The notes under the pieces: generated by a model
Databases searched by the model: none
What the model was told of the DNA's origin: nothing
The model's input: only the letters and a program-made list of their open reading frames with translations
Assembly: GCA_017505675.1 (NCBI GenBank)
Contig: JAFVOV010000111.1
Location: 1-12,539, forward strand
Direction of reading: 5' to 3'
Length of the DNA stretch: 12,539 nucleotides
Source: Clostridia bacterium
GTDB taxonomy: Bacteria; Bacillota; Clostridia; Christensenellales; Borkfalkiaceae
Translations under genes and position numbers: made by a program
In this document: piece by piece, positions 1 through 6,337 of the stretch
Position numbering within the stretch: position 1 is the stretch's first letter
Layout of the letters: each line of letters begins with the position of its first letter

Positions 1-40
1 AATAAATATTTTAAAAAAATTTAAATTTAAAAAAGGGTTT

Positions 41-84
41 TTGATTTTTAGGGCGTATTATTATATGTGATAATTTTTAAGGGG
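41..84 (+). promoter_or_regulatory. AT-rich leader of dgt: possible weak promoter plus ribosome binding site
   Basis: The 89 bases before dgt are very A/T-rich and hold no gene. A -10-like TATTAT (59-64, 5 of 6 consensus bases) would give a transcript start near 71, but there is no good -35 box at the right distance; TTGATT at 41-46 is too close. A second candidate, TGTGATAAT (66-74), resembles an extended -10 but would start transcription on the ribosome binding site. AAGGGG at 79-84, five bases before the ATG, is a convincing Shine-Dalgarno sequence. The true promoter may lie upstream of the window. Confidence 0.35.
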
Positions 85-89
85 TTTTT

Positions 90-1085
90 ATGAAAGATAA
101 AACTTTGAAAAAAGAAGAAATGTTTTTATCACCTTATGCTCTTAAATCTTGCGATACCGTAGGCAGATTAAGGGCGGAAGAACCATGCCCTATGCGCACG
201 GATTTTCAGCGCGATAGGGATAGAATTATTCATTGCAAGGCGTTTAGGCGCTTAAAAAATAAAACGCAAGTTTTCTTTTCGCCTGAAGGTGACCATTACA
301 GAACGCGTTTAACCCACACGCTTGCAGTTTCGCAAGTGGCAAGGGGTATTGCTCGCGCGCTTTCATTAAACGAAGATTTAACGGAAGCCATTGCTTTGGG
401 ACATGATTTAGGGCATACGCCTTTCGGTCATTCGGGGGAAAGAATATTAAATAAACTTAACCCCAACGGATTTTCTCATAACGAGCAGTCTGGTAGGGTT
501 GTTGATTTTTTAGAAAACGACGGGCGCGGGCTAAATTTAACTAGAGAAGTGGTTGATGGAATAATTAACCACAAGTTAAAGTGTAACCCCAAAACTTTAG
601 AAGGAAAAGCAGTCAGCCTTGCGGATAGAATTGCTTATATAAATCACGATATTGACGACGCGTTAAGCGGTGGGTTTATTACTTTAAGTGATTTGCCTAA
701 AGATGCCGTTTTATTGCTTGGTCAAACTTCGCGCCAGCGTATAAACACTATGCTTAAATCAATTTTTAATTGTAGTGACGGAAAAAACAAAGTGGAAATG
801 GAAGAAGACGTTGCGGAAGCGACCAACGCTTTAAGAAATTTTTTGTTTGAAAGGGTTTACGGCGATAAAACCTTTAAAGATGAAGAAGCAAGGGCGGATA
901 GAATGCTTACCGCTCTATACGAATATTATATGAAAACACCCGAAAAGTTGCCGGAATTTTATGTTAAAAGGTTAGAAAACGAAAGTGTTGACACCGTTCT
1001 TTGCGATTATATTTCGGGTATGAGTGATATTTACGCAGTAAAAACGTTTACGGAAATTTTTGTTCCGAAGAAGTGGAAATTATAA
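90..1085 (+). CDS. dgt: dGTPase-like HD-domain deoxynucleoside triphosphate triphosphohydrolase
   Basis: Enzymes of this family split dNTPs, classically dGTP, into the deoxynucleoside and tripolyphosphate, and so tune the cytoplasmic dNTP pool. The 331-residue protein carries the whole HD metal site: His75 in RLTHT, His105-Asp106 in GHDLGHTPFGH, and Asp187 in NHDIDD. The family segments RDRDRIIHCKAFRRL (41-55) and FSHNEQS (128-134) are also present. The length fits the short Gram-positive form (about 330-350) rather than the E. coli enzyme (about 500). The start is supported by AAGGGG five bases upstream; the next ATG (codon 11) lacks such a site. Its stop codon directly abuts the dnaG start (TAAATG), so the two are co-transcribed and probably translationally coupled, which places nucleotide-pool control beside primer synthesis. 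Substrate preference (dGTP versus other dNTPs, allosteric activation) cannot be read from sequence. Confidence 0.93.
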   Translation: MKDKTLKKEEMFLSPYALKSCDTVGRLRAEEPCPMRTDFQRDRDRIIHCKAFRRLKNKTQVFFSPEGDHYRTRLTHTLAVSQVARGIARALSLNEDLTEAIALGHDLGHTPFGHSGERILNKLNPNGFSHNEQSGRVVDFLENDGRGLNLTREVVDGIINHKLKCNPKTLEGKAVSLADRIAYINHDIDDALSGGFITLSDLPKDAVLLLGQTSRQRINTMLKSIFNCSDGKNKVEMEEDVAEATNALRNFLFERVYGDKTFKDEEARADRMLTALYEYYMKTPEKLPEFYVKRLENESVDTVLCDYISGMSDIYAVKTFTEIFVPKKWKL

Positions 1086-2864
1086 ATGAAAGGTTATGAT
1101 GCAAAGTTCATTGAAGAACTTAAAAACAAAAACGATATAGTCGATTTTGTCGGAAGATACGTCCGCTTGGAGCAACGCGGGGGGAACTTTTGGGGAAAAT
1201 GCCCTTTTCATCACGAAAAGACGGCATCCTTTTCAGTAAACCCAACGGGGCAGTTTTTCTATTGTTTCGGTTGCCATAAGAGCGGTGACGTTATTAGTTT
1301 TGCAATGGATATTGAGTCGCTTGACTTTGCAGACGCTATTAAATTTTTAGCCGAACGCGCAAAAATGCCACTCCCGGAAATTAAGTATGACGACGAAAAG
1401 ATTAAAGAACAAAAACGCCAGCGTGAAAGGTTGCTTTCCGTGTTGCGTGATACGGCGTTGTTTTACGTTTCTAATATAAAAAGCGCAAAGGGCGCTGAAT
1501 ATTACGAATACGCCCTTTCAAGAAGATTAACGCCTAAAACGGTAACGCAGTTTGGGCTTGGCGCGTCGCTTGATTTTAATTCTCTACCAGCGTATTTAAA
1601 GTCTAAAGGATACACTAATGAAGAAATGGTTTTATCGGGCGCGGTAGGTGAAAAGAACGGAAGGTATTTTGACTGGCTTGGTAAAAGGCTTATTATTCCG
1701 CTAATCGACCAGTTCGGCAACGTGCTTGCAATGGTGGGCAGGAGAATTGACAGCGGGAAAGAACAAAAATACATCAACACCAAAGAAACGGCGGTTTTTT
1801 CAAAAGGTAAAACCTTTTTCAACTTAAATAATCTTAAAAAAATAAAGAACAGTCAAGGTATTGATTCGGTTATTTTGGTTGAAGGGCATCTTGACGTGGT
1901 TTCGTTATTTCAAGCGGGTTTCCCAAACGTAGTTGCAAGTATGGGAACGGCGCTCACTAAAGACCAAGCGCGCATATTAAAGCGTTATACAGATAAAGTT
2001 TATATCAGTTACGACGGGGATTTTGCAGGTCAAAAAGCGTCCATTAGGGGGCTTGAAATTCTTAAAGAAGAAGGTTTGGAAGTTAAAGTAGTTGCGCTAC
2101 CTGACGGTATGGACCCTGATGACGTTATTAAAAAACAGGGCGCAGACGGATATAGGCAACTGCTTGACGACGCTAAACCGTTAATTGATTTTAAACTTGA
2201 TATTTTGCGCCGTACTTATGACGTAAACACCGTTGACGGTAAGCGTAAATACGTATTTAACGCAATGCGCGTTATACGTGAAAGCACTTCTGCGGCAGAG
2301 CAAGAAGACCTTTTAAAGGTTGTGCGTGATATTACGGGAACTTCGCTTGAAGCGCTAAAAAGGGATTTATATAGTATCCCTGAAAATCCAGAAACGGAAA
2401 CTGAAACGGTAAAAGCGCCACAGTTTACGGATGACGTGGGGGATAAAACCGTTCTTGCATCAAGGTTTATTTTAGCGTCATACCTATTTGGTAAAAGGTT
2501 TACCGAAGAATTAAATATAGATACGCTGGAATTTAATCTTCCTGCGCATATTGAAATAAAAAGTTATATTACGGACAAACTAAAAAATAACGGCAAAGTG
2601 CGTTTTAACGAACTTTACGAAATTTTGCCTGAAGAATATTCGGATGAACTTTCTAGAATTGCAGGGCTTGAAACGGATGAAAACAAAAAGTTTGACCAAG
2701 CGACGTATTTTTTCGACTGCGTGCGCACGGTTAAAAAAGCGAAACTTGATAAAGATTTAGAAAAGTTGACCGTTATGTTTTCTTCAGAAACCGATAACGA
2801 TAAACGCCGTGCTTACGCTACGGAGATGGCAAAATTACTTGCAGAAAAAAATAAGTTAAAATAA
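1086..2864 (+). CDS. dnaG: DNA primase DnaG
   Basis: This is the RNA polymerase that makes primers for lagging-strand synthesis at the replication fork, working with the DnaB-type helicase. It has 592 residues, normal for the family. The N-terminal CHC2 zinc finger has ligands Cys39, His42, Cys60 and Cys63 (CPFH and CFGC). The catalytic core shows the RNA-polymerase basic segment around YINTKETAVFSKG (229-241). The TOPRIM fold follows with Glu266 in VEGHLD, Asp310/Asp312 in YDGD, and the metal-binding DPDD at 343-346. The region after about 440 is poorly conserved and should be the helicase-interacting C-terminal domain. The ATG follows the dgt stop codon with no gap and has no strong ribosome binding site, so translation probably depends on ribosomes finishing dgt. 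rpoD follows after 46 bp, the dnaG-rpoD pairing typical of many bacteria. Confidence 0.97.
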   Translation: MKGYDAKFIEELKNKNDIVDFVGRYVRLEQRGGNFWGKCPFHHEKTASFSVNPTGQFFYCFGCHKSGDVISFAMDIESLDFADAIKFLAERAKMPLPEIKYDDEKIKEQKRQRERLLSVLRDTALFYVSNIKSAKGAEYYEYALSRRLTPKTVTQFGLGASLDFNSLPAYLKSKGYTNEEMVLSGAVGEKNGRYFDWLGKRLIIPLIDQFGNVLAMVGRRIDSGKEQKYINTKETAVFSKGKTFFNLNNLKKIKNSQGIDSVILVEGHLDVVSLFQAGFPNVVASMGTALTKDQARILKRYTDKVYISYDGDFAGQKASIRGLEILKEEGLEVKVVALPDGMDPDDVIKKQGADGYRQLLDDAKPLIDFKLDILRRTYDVNTVDGKRKYVFNAMRVIRESTSAAEQEDLLKVVRDITGTSLEALKRDLYSIPENPETETETVKAPQFTDDVGDKTVLASRFILASYLFGKRFTEELNIDTLEFNLPAHIEIKSYITDKLKNNGKVRFNELYEILPEEYSDELSRIAGLETDENKKFDQATYFFDCVRTVKKAKLDKDLEKLTVMFSSETDNDKRRAYATEMAKLLAEKNKLK

Positions 2865-2910
2865 TTCACTAACATATAACGAACGCGGTTTATTCCGCAG
2901 GAGGACAAAA
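2865..2910 (+). promoter_or_regulatory. dnaG-rpoD intergenic leader: small hairpin next to a consensus ribosome binding site, possible weak internal promoter
   Basis: This 46-base gap has three elements. A perfect AGGAGG (2899-2904) sits six bases before the rpoD ATG, the strongest ribosome binding site in the window. Directly before it is a short inverted repeat, GCGG (2885-2888) and CCGC (2895-2898) with a six-base loop, ending one base before the AGGAGG. A -10-like TATAAC (2875-2880, 5 of 6) lies upstream, but I see no matching -35 box 16-18 bases before it. The ribosome binding site is certain; the hairpin is too short to be a terminator, and the promoter is speculative. Confidence 0.45.
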
Positions 2911-4029
2911 ATGGAAGAAAAAGAGATAAAAGTTAATGAAAACACTCAATCATTAGGCGCGCCTACAGACGAAATTTTATCGCCGGAACTATCTACGGCA
3001 GTGGCGGAAATTATCGCGGAACATAAAAAGAGCGGTAATATAAAAATGTCACAACTATTTGATAGGTTAGATAAGTTTGCCGCTACGCCCGCTCAAATTG
3101 AAGAAATTTATAAACTTTTTGATAATCAAGGGGTACAAATTATCGACGAATACGAACGCGATAAAGACCTTTTCGACCAACTGCTTAACGAAATCAGTAT
3201 GGACGACCCCGTTAAAATGTATCTTAAAGATATAGGTAAAGTTCCACTACTTCAACCTGAAGAAGAAACTGAACTTGCAAAAAAGATGATGGAAGGAGAT
3301 GAAACTGCAAAACGCCTTCTTTCCGAAGCAAACTTGCGTTTGGTTGTTTCTATCGCTAAAAGGTATATGGGTAGGGGGATGCAGTTTTTAGACCTTATTC
3401 AAGAAGGCAATTTGGGGCTTATGAAAGCGGTTGAAAAGTTTGACTATCAAAAGGGCTTTAAGTTTTCAACTTACGCGACGTGGTGGATTAGACAGGCTAT
3501 AACCCGCGCTATCGCAGACCAAGCAAGAACTATCCGTATCCCCGTTCACATGGTTGAAACAATCAATAAACTTATTAGAGTTTCAAGAAAACTTTTACAA
3601 GAACTCGGCAGAGAACCTTTGCCCGAAGAAATAGCCGTTGAAATGGGTATTACTGAAGAACGCGTTAGGGAAATTCAAAAAATTGCCCAAGACCCCGTTT
3701 CACTTGAAACGCCTATCGGTGAAGAAGAAGATAGTCACCTTTCCGACTTTATTGAAGACGAAAAGAGCGCAGCGCCAACGGATGCCGTTTCATATACTAT
3801 GCTTAAAGAGCAGTTAATCGGCATTTTGGATACGCTAACTCCGCGTGAAGAAAAAGTTTTAAGGCTTCGCTACGGTCTTGATGACGGCAAACCTAGAACG
3901 CTAGAAGAAGTTGGTAAAGAATTTAACGTTACCCGTGAACGTATCCGTCAAATTGAAGCAAAGGCGCTCCGTAAATTGCGCCATCCAAGCCGTTCTAAAA
4001 GACTTAAAGAATATATTGACAAGCAATGA
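2911..4029 (+). CDS. rpoD: Housekeeping RNA polymerase sigma factor RpoD/SigA (sigma-70 group 1)
   Basis: This primary sigma factor directs RNA polymerase core to -35/-10 promoters of growth genes. The 372-residue protein is the short Firmicutes form without the large non-conserved insert of E. coli sigma-70. Region 1.1 spans about 31-85. Region 1.2 is at 98-114 (DDPVKMYLKDIGKVPLL). Region 2 covers about 140-210, with the promoter-melting and -10-binding helix YATWWIRQAITRAIADQ at 188-204. Region 3 runs about 213-285. Region 4.2, the -35-binding helix-turn-helix, is at 328-357 with TRERIRQIEAKALRKLR. It has the best ribosome binding site here, suggesting translation independent of dnaG and higher output. 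Its TGA overlaps the trmK ATG. The recognised promoter type fits the near-consensus sequence found before ftsK. Confidence 0.98.
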   Translation: MEEKEIKVNENTQSLGAPTDEILSPELSTAVAEIIAEHKKSGNIKMSQLFDRLDKFAATPAQIEEIYKLFDNQGVQIIDEYERDKDLFDQLLNEISMDDPVKMYLKDIGKVPLLQPEEETELAKKMMEGDETAKRLLSEANLRLVVSIAKRYMGRGMQFLDLIQEGNLGLMKAVEKFDYQKGFKFSTYATWWIRQAITRAIADQARTIRIPVHMVETINKLIRVSRKLLQELGREPLPEEIAVEMGITEERVREIQKIAQDPVSLETPIGEEEDSHLSDFIEDEKSAAPTDAVSYTMLKEQLIGILDTLTPREEKVLRLRYGLDDGKPRTLEEVGKEFNVTRERIRQIEAKALRKLRHPSRSKRLKEYIDKQ

Positions 4030-4667
4030 CGGACAGGCTAAATAAAATTTTTGCTCGGCTTTCGCCCTGCGGTGTGTTTGCCGATATAGGTTGTGACCAC
4101 GGCTATATTGCAAAGGCAATGCTAGATAGCGGAAAGTGTGAAAAAGCGATAATTTCAGATATAAGCGCTAAATGTTTAAGTAAAGCCGAAGAATTACTGC
4201 GCCCTTATATAGAGAGTGGTAAGGCAGAAAGCGTGGTGTCGGATGGGTTTAACAAAGTTGGGTACTGTGACCTATCTTTAATCGCCGGTATGGGTGGGGA
4301 AGAGATTTGTTCGATAATAAACAGCGCTAAAATATTGCCCGAAAGACTTGTTTTGCAACCTATGAAGAACTGCGCTCATGTGCGTTTATGCGCCGTAAAC
4401 GCGGGGTATAAAATAGTTTATGATAGCGTTTTTAAGAGCGCCGGTAAGTTTTACGACCTTATAGTGCTAAAAAAGGGATTAGATACGCTCACGCAAGAAG
4501 AAATTGAATTTGGGCGCGATAATATAAACGAAAAAGGTAAAGCGTTTGTTGAAATGCTTTCGATAAGGATAAAAAGGCTCAAAGAATATATTTTAAACCC
4601 TAAAGTCAAGGGCGAAACTAAAGAAAATATGATAAAGGAAATTGAGAAACTTGAAAAATACCTTTAA
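4026..4667 (+). CDS. trmK: tRNA (adenine22-N1)-methyltransferase TrmK
   Basis: TrmK uses S-adenosylmethionine to methylate N1 of adenine 22 in the D-arm of certain tRNAs in the cytoplasm. The 213-residue protein has a class I Rossmann methyltransferase fold: the SAM-binding loop VFADIGCDHGYIA (17-29), the acidic end of strand two SDIS (44-47), the family signature IAGMGGEEI (86-94) and LQPMKN (110-115), which matches the LQPN-type catalytic loop of TrmK. The C-terminal part after about 155 is rich in Lys and Glu and probably helical, as expected for the tRNA-binding tail. The start overlaps the rpoD stop as ATGA and lacks a clear ribosome binding site, so expression is likely coupled to rpoD. 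The neighbouring Nif3 gene is the usual partner of trmK in Firmicutes. Slightly shorter than typical (about 225-235) but intact. Confidence 0.92.
   Translation: MTDRLNKIFARLSPCGVFADIGCDHGYIAKAMLDSGKCEKAIISDISAKCLSKAEELLRPYIESGKAESVVSDGFNKVGYCDLSLIAGMGGEEICSIINSAKILPERLVLQPMKNCAHVRLCAVNAGYKIVYDSVFKSAGKFYDLIVLKKGLDTLTQEEIEFGRDNINEKGKAFVEMLSIRIKRLKEYILNPKVKGETKENMIKEIEKLEKYL
4634..4653 (+). promoter_or_regulatory. Ribosome binding site and two candidate TTG starts of the Nif3-family gene
   Basis: AAAGGA (4634-4639) lies inside the end of trmK. The upstream TTG (4642) is only two bases after it, closer than is normally efficient; a second in-frame TTG (4651) lies eleven bases after it, slightly long. 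No ATG or GTG is available before the conserved N-terminal helix of the protein, so one of these TTG codons must be the start unless translation re-initiates in an unusual way. The choice changes the protein by three residues only. Confidence 0.55.
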
Positions 4668-5445
4668 ATTAAAAGAACTGCTAGCCGTGCTTGAAGATTA
4701 CGCGCCGTTATCGTTAAGTTATCAAATGATAGAGCGTGGTGATTACGATAACAGCGGATTGCTTATTGAATGTAATGAAAAAGCAGAAAGAGTTTTGTTT
4801 TCGCTAGACCTTTCAAATGAATCCGTTAAAAAGGCTATCGAACTAAATTGTAACGCTATAGTTACTCATCACCCTGCAATTTATAAAGGCGTTAAAAGTT
4901 TAAGCGTTAACGGGCAAACAAAACCCGTAATAGACGCGGTTAAAAATAATATAAACGTTATTTCAATGCATTTAAATCTCGATACTACTGAAAAGGGAAT
5001 AGACGAGTTGTTATCTAACGGTTTGGGTGGTAAAAATCCCAAAATTTTAGACCCGCTTTCAGATAAGTGCGGTTACGGTAGACAAGCGGATATTTTACCT
5101 TTAAGTGTAAGTGAATTTAAGGATGAAATTTCTAAAACTTTCGGTACGGATAAAGTTATTGCTTACGGAGATGGCGAAGTTAAAAAGATAGCGTCCTTTT
5201 GCGGTGGGGGCGCGTCGTTGGCGCTTGACGCGGTAGCAAGTGGCAAAACTGATGCGGACACGATTATTACGTCCGACATAGCGCATCACGAACTTAAAGA
5301 GTTGATTGAACTTGGTAAAAACGTGGTTATTTTACCGCATTACGTTTCAGAAGAATACGGATTTAATAAATTCTATTTGGATATTAAAGAAAAACTTAAC
5401 GGCAAAGCCGAAGTTTATTATTTTTTAGATAAAAGATTCATATAA
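4642..5445 (+). CDS. Nif3-like dinuclear metal centre hexameric protein (YqfO/YbgI family)
   Basis: This belongs to the Nif3 (DUF34) family: toroidal hexamers with a two-metal site in each subunit. The cellular function is unsettled; family members have been linked to metal handling and GTP cyclohydrolase-like chemistry. At 267 residues, the metal ligands are visible in the expected order: His76-His77 in THHP, Asp114 in MHLNLD, and His233/Glu237 in PHYVSEE. The family signature around the first loop is DNSGLL (36-41). It is the compact form, about the size of E. coli YbgI, and lacks the PII/CutA-like insert of the roughly 370-residue Bacillus YqfO. It overlaps trmK by 26 bases and starts with TTG at 4642 or 4651, so it is probably expressed modestly and coupled to trmK. 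The conserved pairing with trmK is suggestive, but no shared pathway is established. Confidence 0.9.
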   Translation: MRNLKNTFKLKELLAVLEDYAPLSLSYQMIERGDYDNSGLLIECNEKAERVLFSLDLSNESVKKAIELNCNAIVTHHPAIYKGVKSLSVNGQTKPVIDAVKNNINVISMHLNLDTTEKGIDELLSNGLGGKNPKILDPLSDKCGYGRQADILPLSVSEFKDEISKTFGTDKVIAYGDGEVKKIASFCGGGASLALDAVASGKTDADTIITSDIAHHELKELIELGKNVVILPHYVSEEYGFNKFYLDIKEKLNGKAEVYYFLDKRFI

Positions 5446-5459
5446 AGGAGAATTTTGAT

Positions 5460-6167
5460 ATGATAAAGGCATTACTTGCTTATCAAGAAGCAGACGCTAA
5501 CCTTAAAAAAATTGAAACTATGCTTGCAGGTAGCGAAGAAAGAAAAAAGGCAATGAGCGCAAAAAAGTATCTTGAAGGCGTTGAAGAAAGCGTTAATAAA
5601 CTTGACGCGCGCGCTGCGGAACTTTACGCAACTTATGAAAAGGCTACCGAAGAACAGATTAAATTGAAAGAACAAGAATCTGAAATAACCGACGCTCTTA
5701 ACGCGGTTGCTGATGAAAAAGAAGCACAATATTTAATTAAAAAAGCCGAAGAACTTATTTCAAAGATAAAAACGCTTGGGAATAAAGCGGGCAAAATTTT
5801 AGAAGAAATTCAGGCTGTTATAAAAGAATATTCTACCATTAAAAAGACTACGCAGGCGGCGCAGGCTCAATATAAAGAAAACGCTGAAAAATACAATGCG
5901 TTAAAAGAGTCTTGTAAAGATGAAAAAGATTCTGCGGTTAAACAACTTGACGCTTTGAAAGAAAAGGTTGAGCCGTCGCTTATGGAAAGGTACTTAAAAA
6001 AGCGCGCGAATAAAATTTACCCCGTACTTTATGAAGTTAAGGGCAACGTTTGTGGTGCGTGTAGAATGGAACTTCCGATGTCTGAAATGAATAAACTTAA
6101 AAACGGTGAAGTTATTGATTGCGACCAATGCGGAAGGCTACTTTATATGGCTGAACAAAAAAAGTAA
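5460..6167 (+). CDS. Coiled-coil protein with C-terminal C4 zinc ribbon (CT398/HP0958-like)
   Basis: The 235-residue protein has two parts. Residues about 5-175 are heptad-rich, dominated by Lys, Glu and Ala, with almost no Gly or Pro: a long antiparallel coiled coil. Residues 195-230 form a zinc ribbon with two CxxC knuckles, Cys198/Cys201 (CGAC) and Cys221/Cys224 (CDQC), around the family core CRMELP and GEVIDC. This matches the family including Chlamydia CT398 and Helicobacter HP0958 (FlgZ). HP0958 binds RpoN and flagellin mRNA, but in Firmicutes the role is unknown and no flagellar gene is nearby. AAAGGAG (5444-5450) lies nine bases before the ATG and overlaps the end of the Nif3 gene. 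It is the last gene of the operon, followed directly by a terminator. The family call is firm; function is open. Confidence 0.88.
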   Translation: MIKALLAYQEADANLKKIETMLAGSEERKKAMSAKKYLEGVEESVNKLDARAAELYATYEKATEEQIKLKEQESEITDALNAVADEKEAQYLIKKAEELISKIKTLGNKAGKILEEIQAVIKEYSTIKKTTQAAQAQYKENAEKYNALKESCKDEKDSAVKQLDALKEKVEPSLMERYLKKRANKIYPVLYEVKGNVCGACRMELPMSEMNKLKNGEVIDCDQCGRLLYMAEQKK

Positions 6168-6185
6168 AACATTAAAAGGAATTTT

Positions 6186-6217
6186 AGGCGTGGAAACTTT
6201 TCCGCGCCTTTATTTTT
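6186..6217 (+). terminator. Rho-independent terminator ending the dgt-to-zinc-ribbon operon
   Basis: A ten-base-pair stem is formed by AGGCGTGGAA (6186-6195) and TTCCGCGCCT (6200-6209), with one G-U wobble and a four-base loop ACTT. It is followed directly by the T-rich run TTTATTTTT (6209-6217). It starts 18 bases after the zinc-ribbon stop codon and before the promoter of the next unit. On the opposite strand the tail is not T-rich enough to make it bidirectional. Confidence 0.88.
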
Positions 6218-6246
6218 ACGCGCGTTTATTATATATTAAAATAATA

Positions 6247-6260
6247 TTTAAATATTTAAA
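6247..6260. repeat. Perfect 14-bp A/T palindrome upstream of the ftsK promoter
   Basis: TTTAAATATTTAAA reads the same on both strands and lies 18 bases before the -35 box. The whole stretch 6226-6268 is nearly pure A/T, as in an UP element bound by the RNA polymerase alpha subunit. A similar palindrome, AAATTTAAATTT, occurs at 17-28 upstream of dgt. Both may simply reflect base composition; a regulator site is possible but unproven. Confidence 0.3.
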
Positions 6261-6278
6261 AAAAATTCCCTTAAAGAA

Positions 6279-6307
6279 TTGTAAAAGCGGTTAAATTTTG
6301 TTATAAT
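6279..6307 (+). promoter_or_regulatory. Sigma-A-type promoter of the ftsK-rimO-pgsA-cinA unit
   Basis: The -35 box TTGTAA (6279-6284, 4 of 6) is separated by exactly 17 bases from a perfect -10 TATAAT (6302-6307). The -10 is extended by TG at 6299-6300, the TGnTATAAT pattern favoured in Gram-positive bacteria. Upstream DNA is A/T-rich and could serve as an UP element. Transcription should start near 6314, giving a leader of about 24 bases before ftsK. Its position after the terminator supports a new transcription unit here. Confidence 0.87.
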
Positions 6308-6325
6308 TTATAAGACGATAATAAT

Positions 6326-6330
6326 AGGGG
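6326..6330 (+). promoter_or_regulatory. Ribosome binding site that fixes the TTG start of ftsK
   Basis: AGGGG, followed by TGG, lies seven bases before the TTG at 6338. No ATG or GTG in this frame lies between the promoter and the first membrane segment with a comparable site, so TTG is the best start. Confidence 0.75.
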
Positions 6331-6337
6331 TGGACTC

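Noticed and set aside
66..74. TGTGATAAT as an extended -10 promoter element for dgt
   Set aside because: Transcription would begin at about 81, on the ribosome binding site AAGGGG at 79-84, which would cut off the leader needed for initiation.
1502..1822. 106-codon minus-strand open frame inside dnaG, and similar shorter antisense frames elsewhere
   Set aside because: These are shadows of well-conserved sense genes, with compositions that mirror the sense codons and no initiation signals.
3369..3376. GGGTAGGG, a match to the E. coli FtsK-orienting motif GGGNAGGG, inside rpoD
   Set aside because: A single match in 12.5 kb is about what chance gives, and Firmicutes SpoIIIE uses a different motif (GAGAAGGG), of which I saw none.
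6218..6225. Palindrome ACGCGCGT just after the terminator
   Set aside because: Only 8 bp, and CGCG/GCGC words are common throughout the window, so it needs no special explanation.
6106..6294. 62-codon + strand open frame overlapping the end of the zinc-ribbon gene
   Set aside because: It runs through the terminator hairpin and the A/T-rich promoter region, and overlaps a real gene out of frame; its sequence is not protein-like.
6168..6337. Possible RNase P RNA or other structured RNA after the zinc-ribbon gene
   Set aside because: The 170-base gap is taken up by the terminator, an A/T-rich stretch and the ftsK promoter. It is too short and too A/T-rich for RNase P RNA, and no conserved core is visible.
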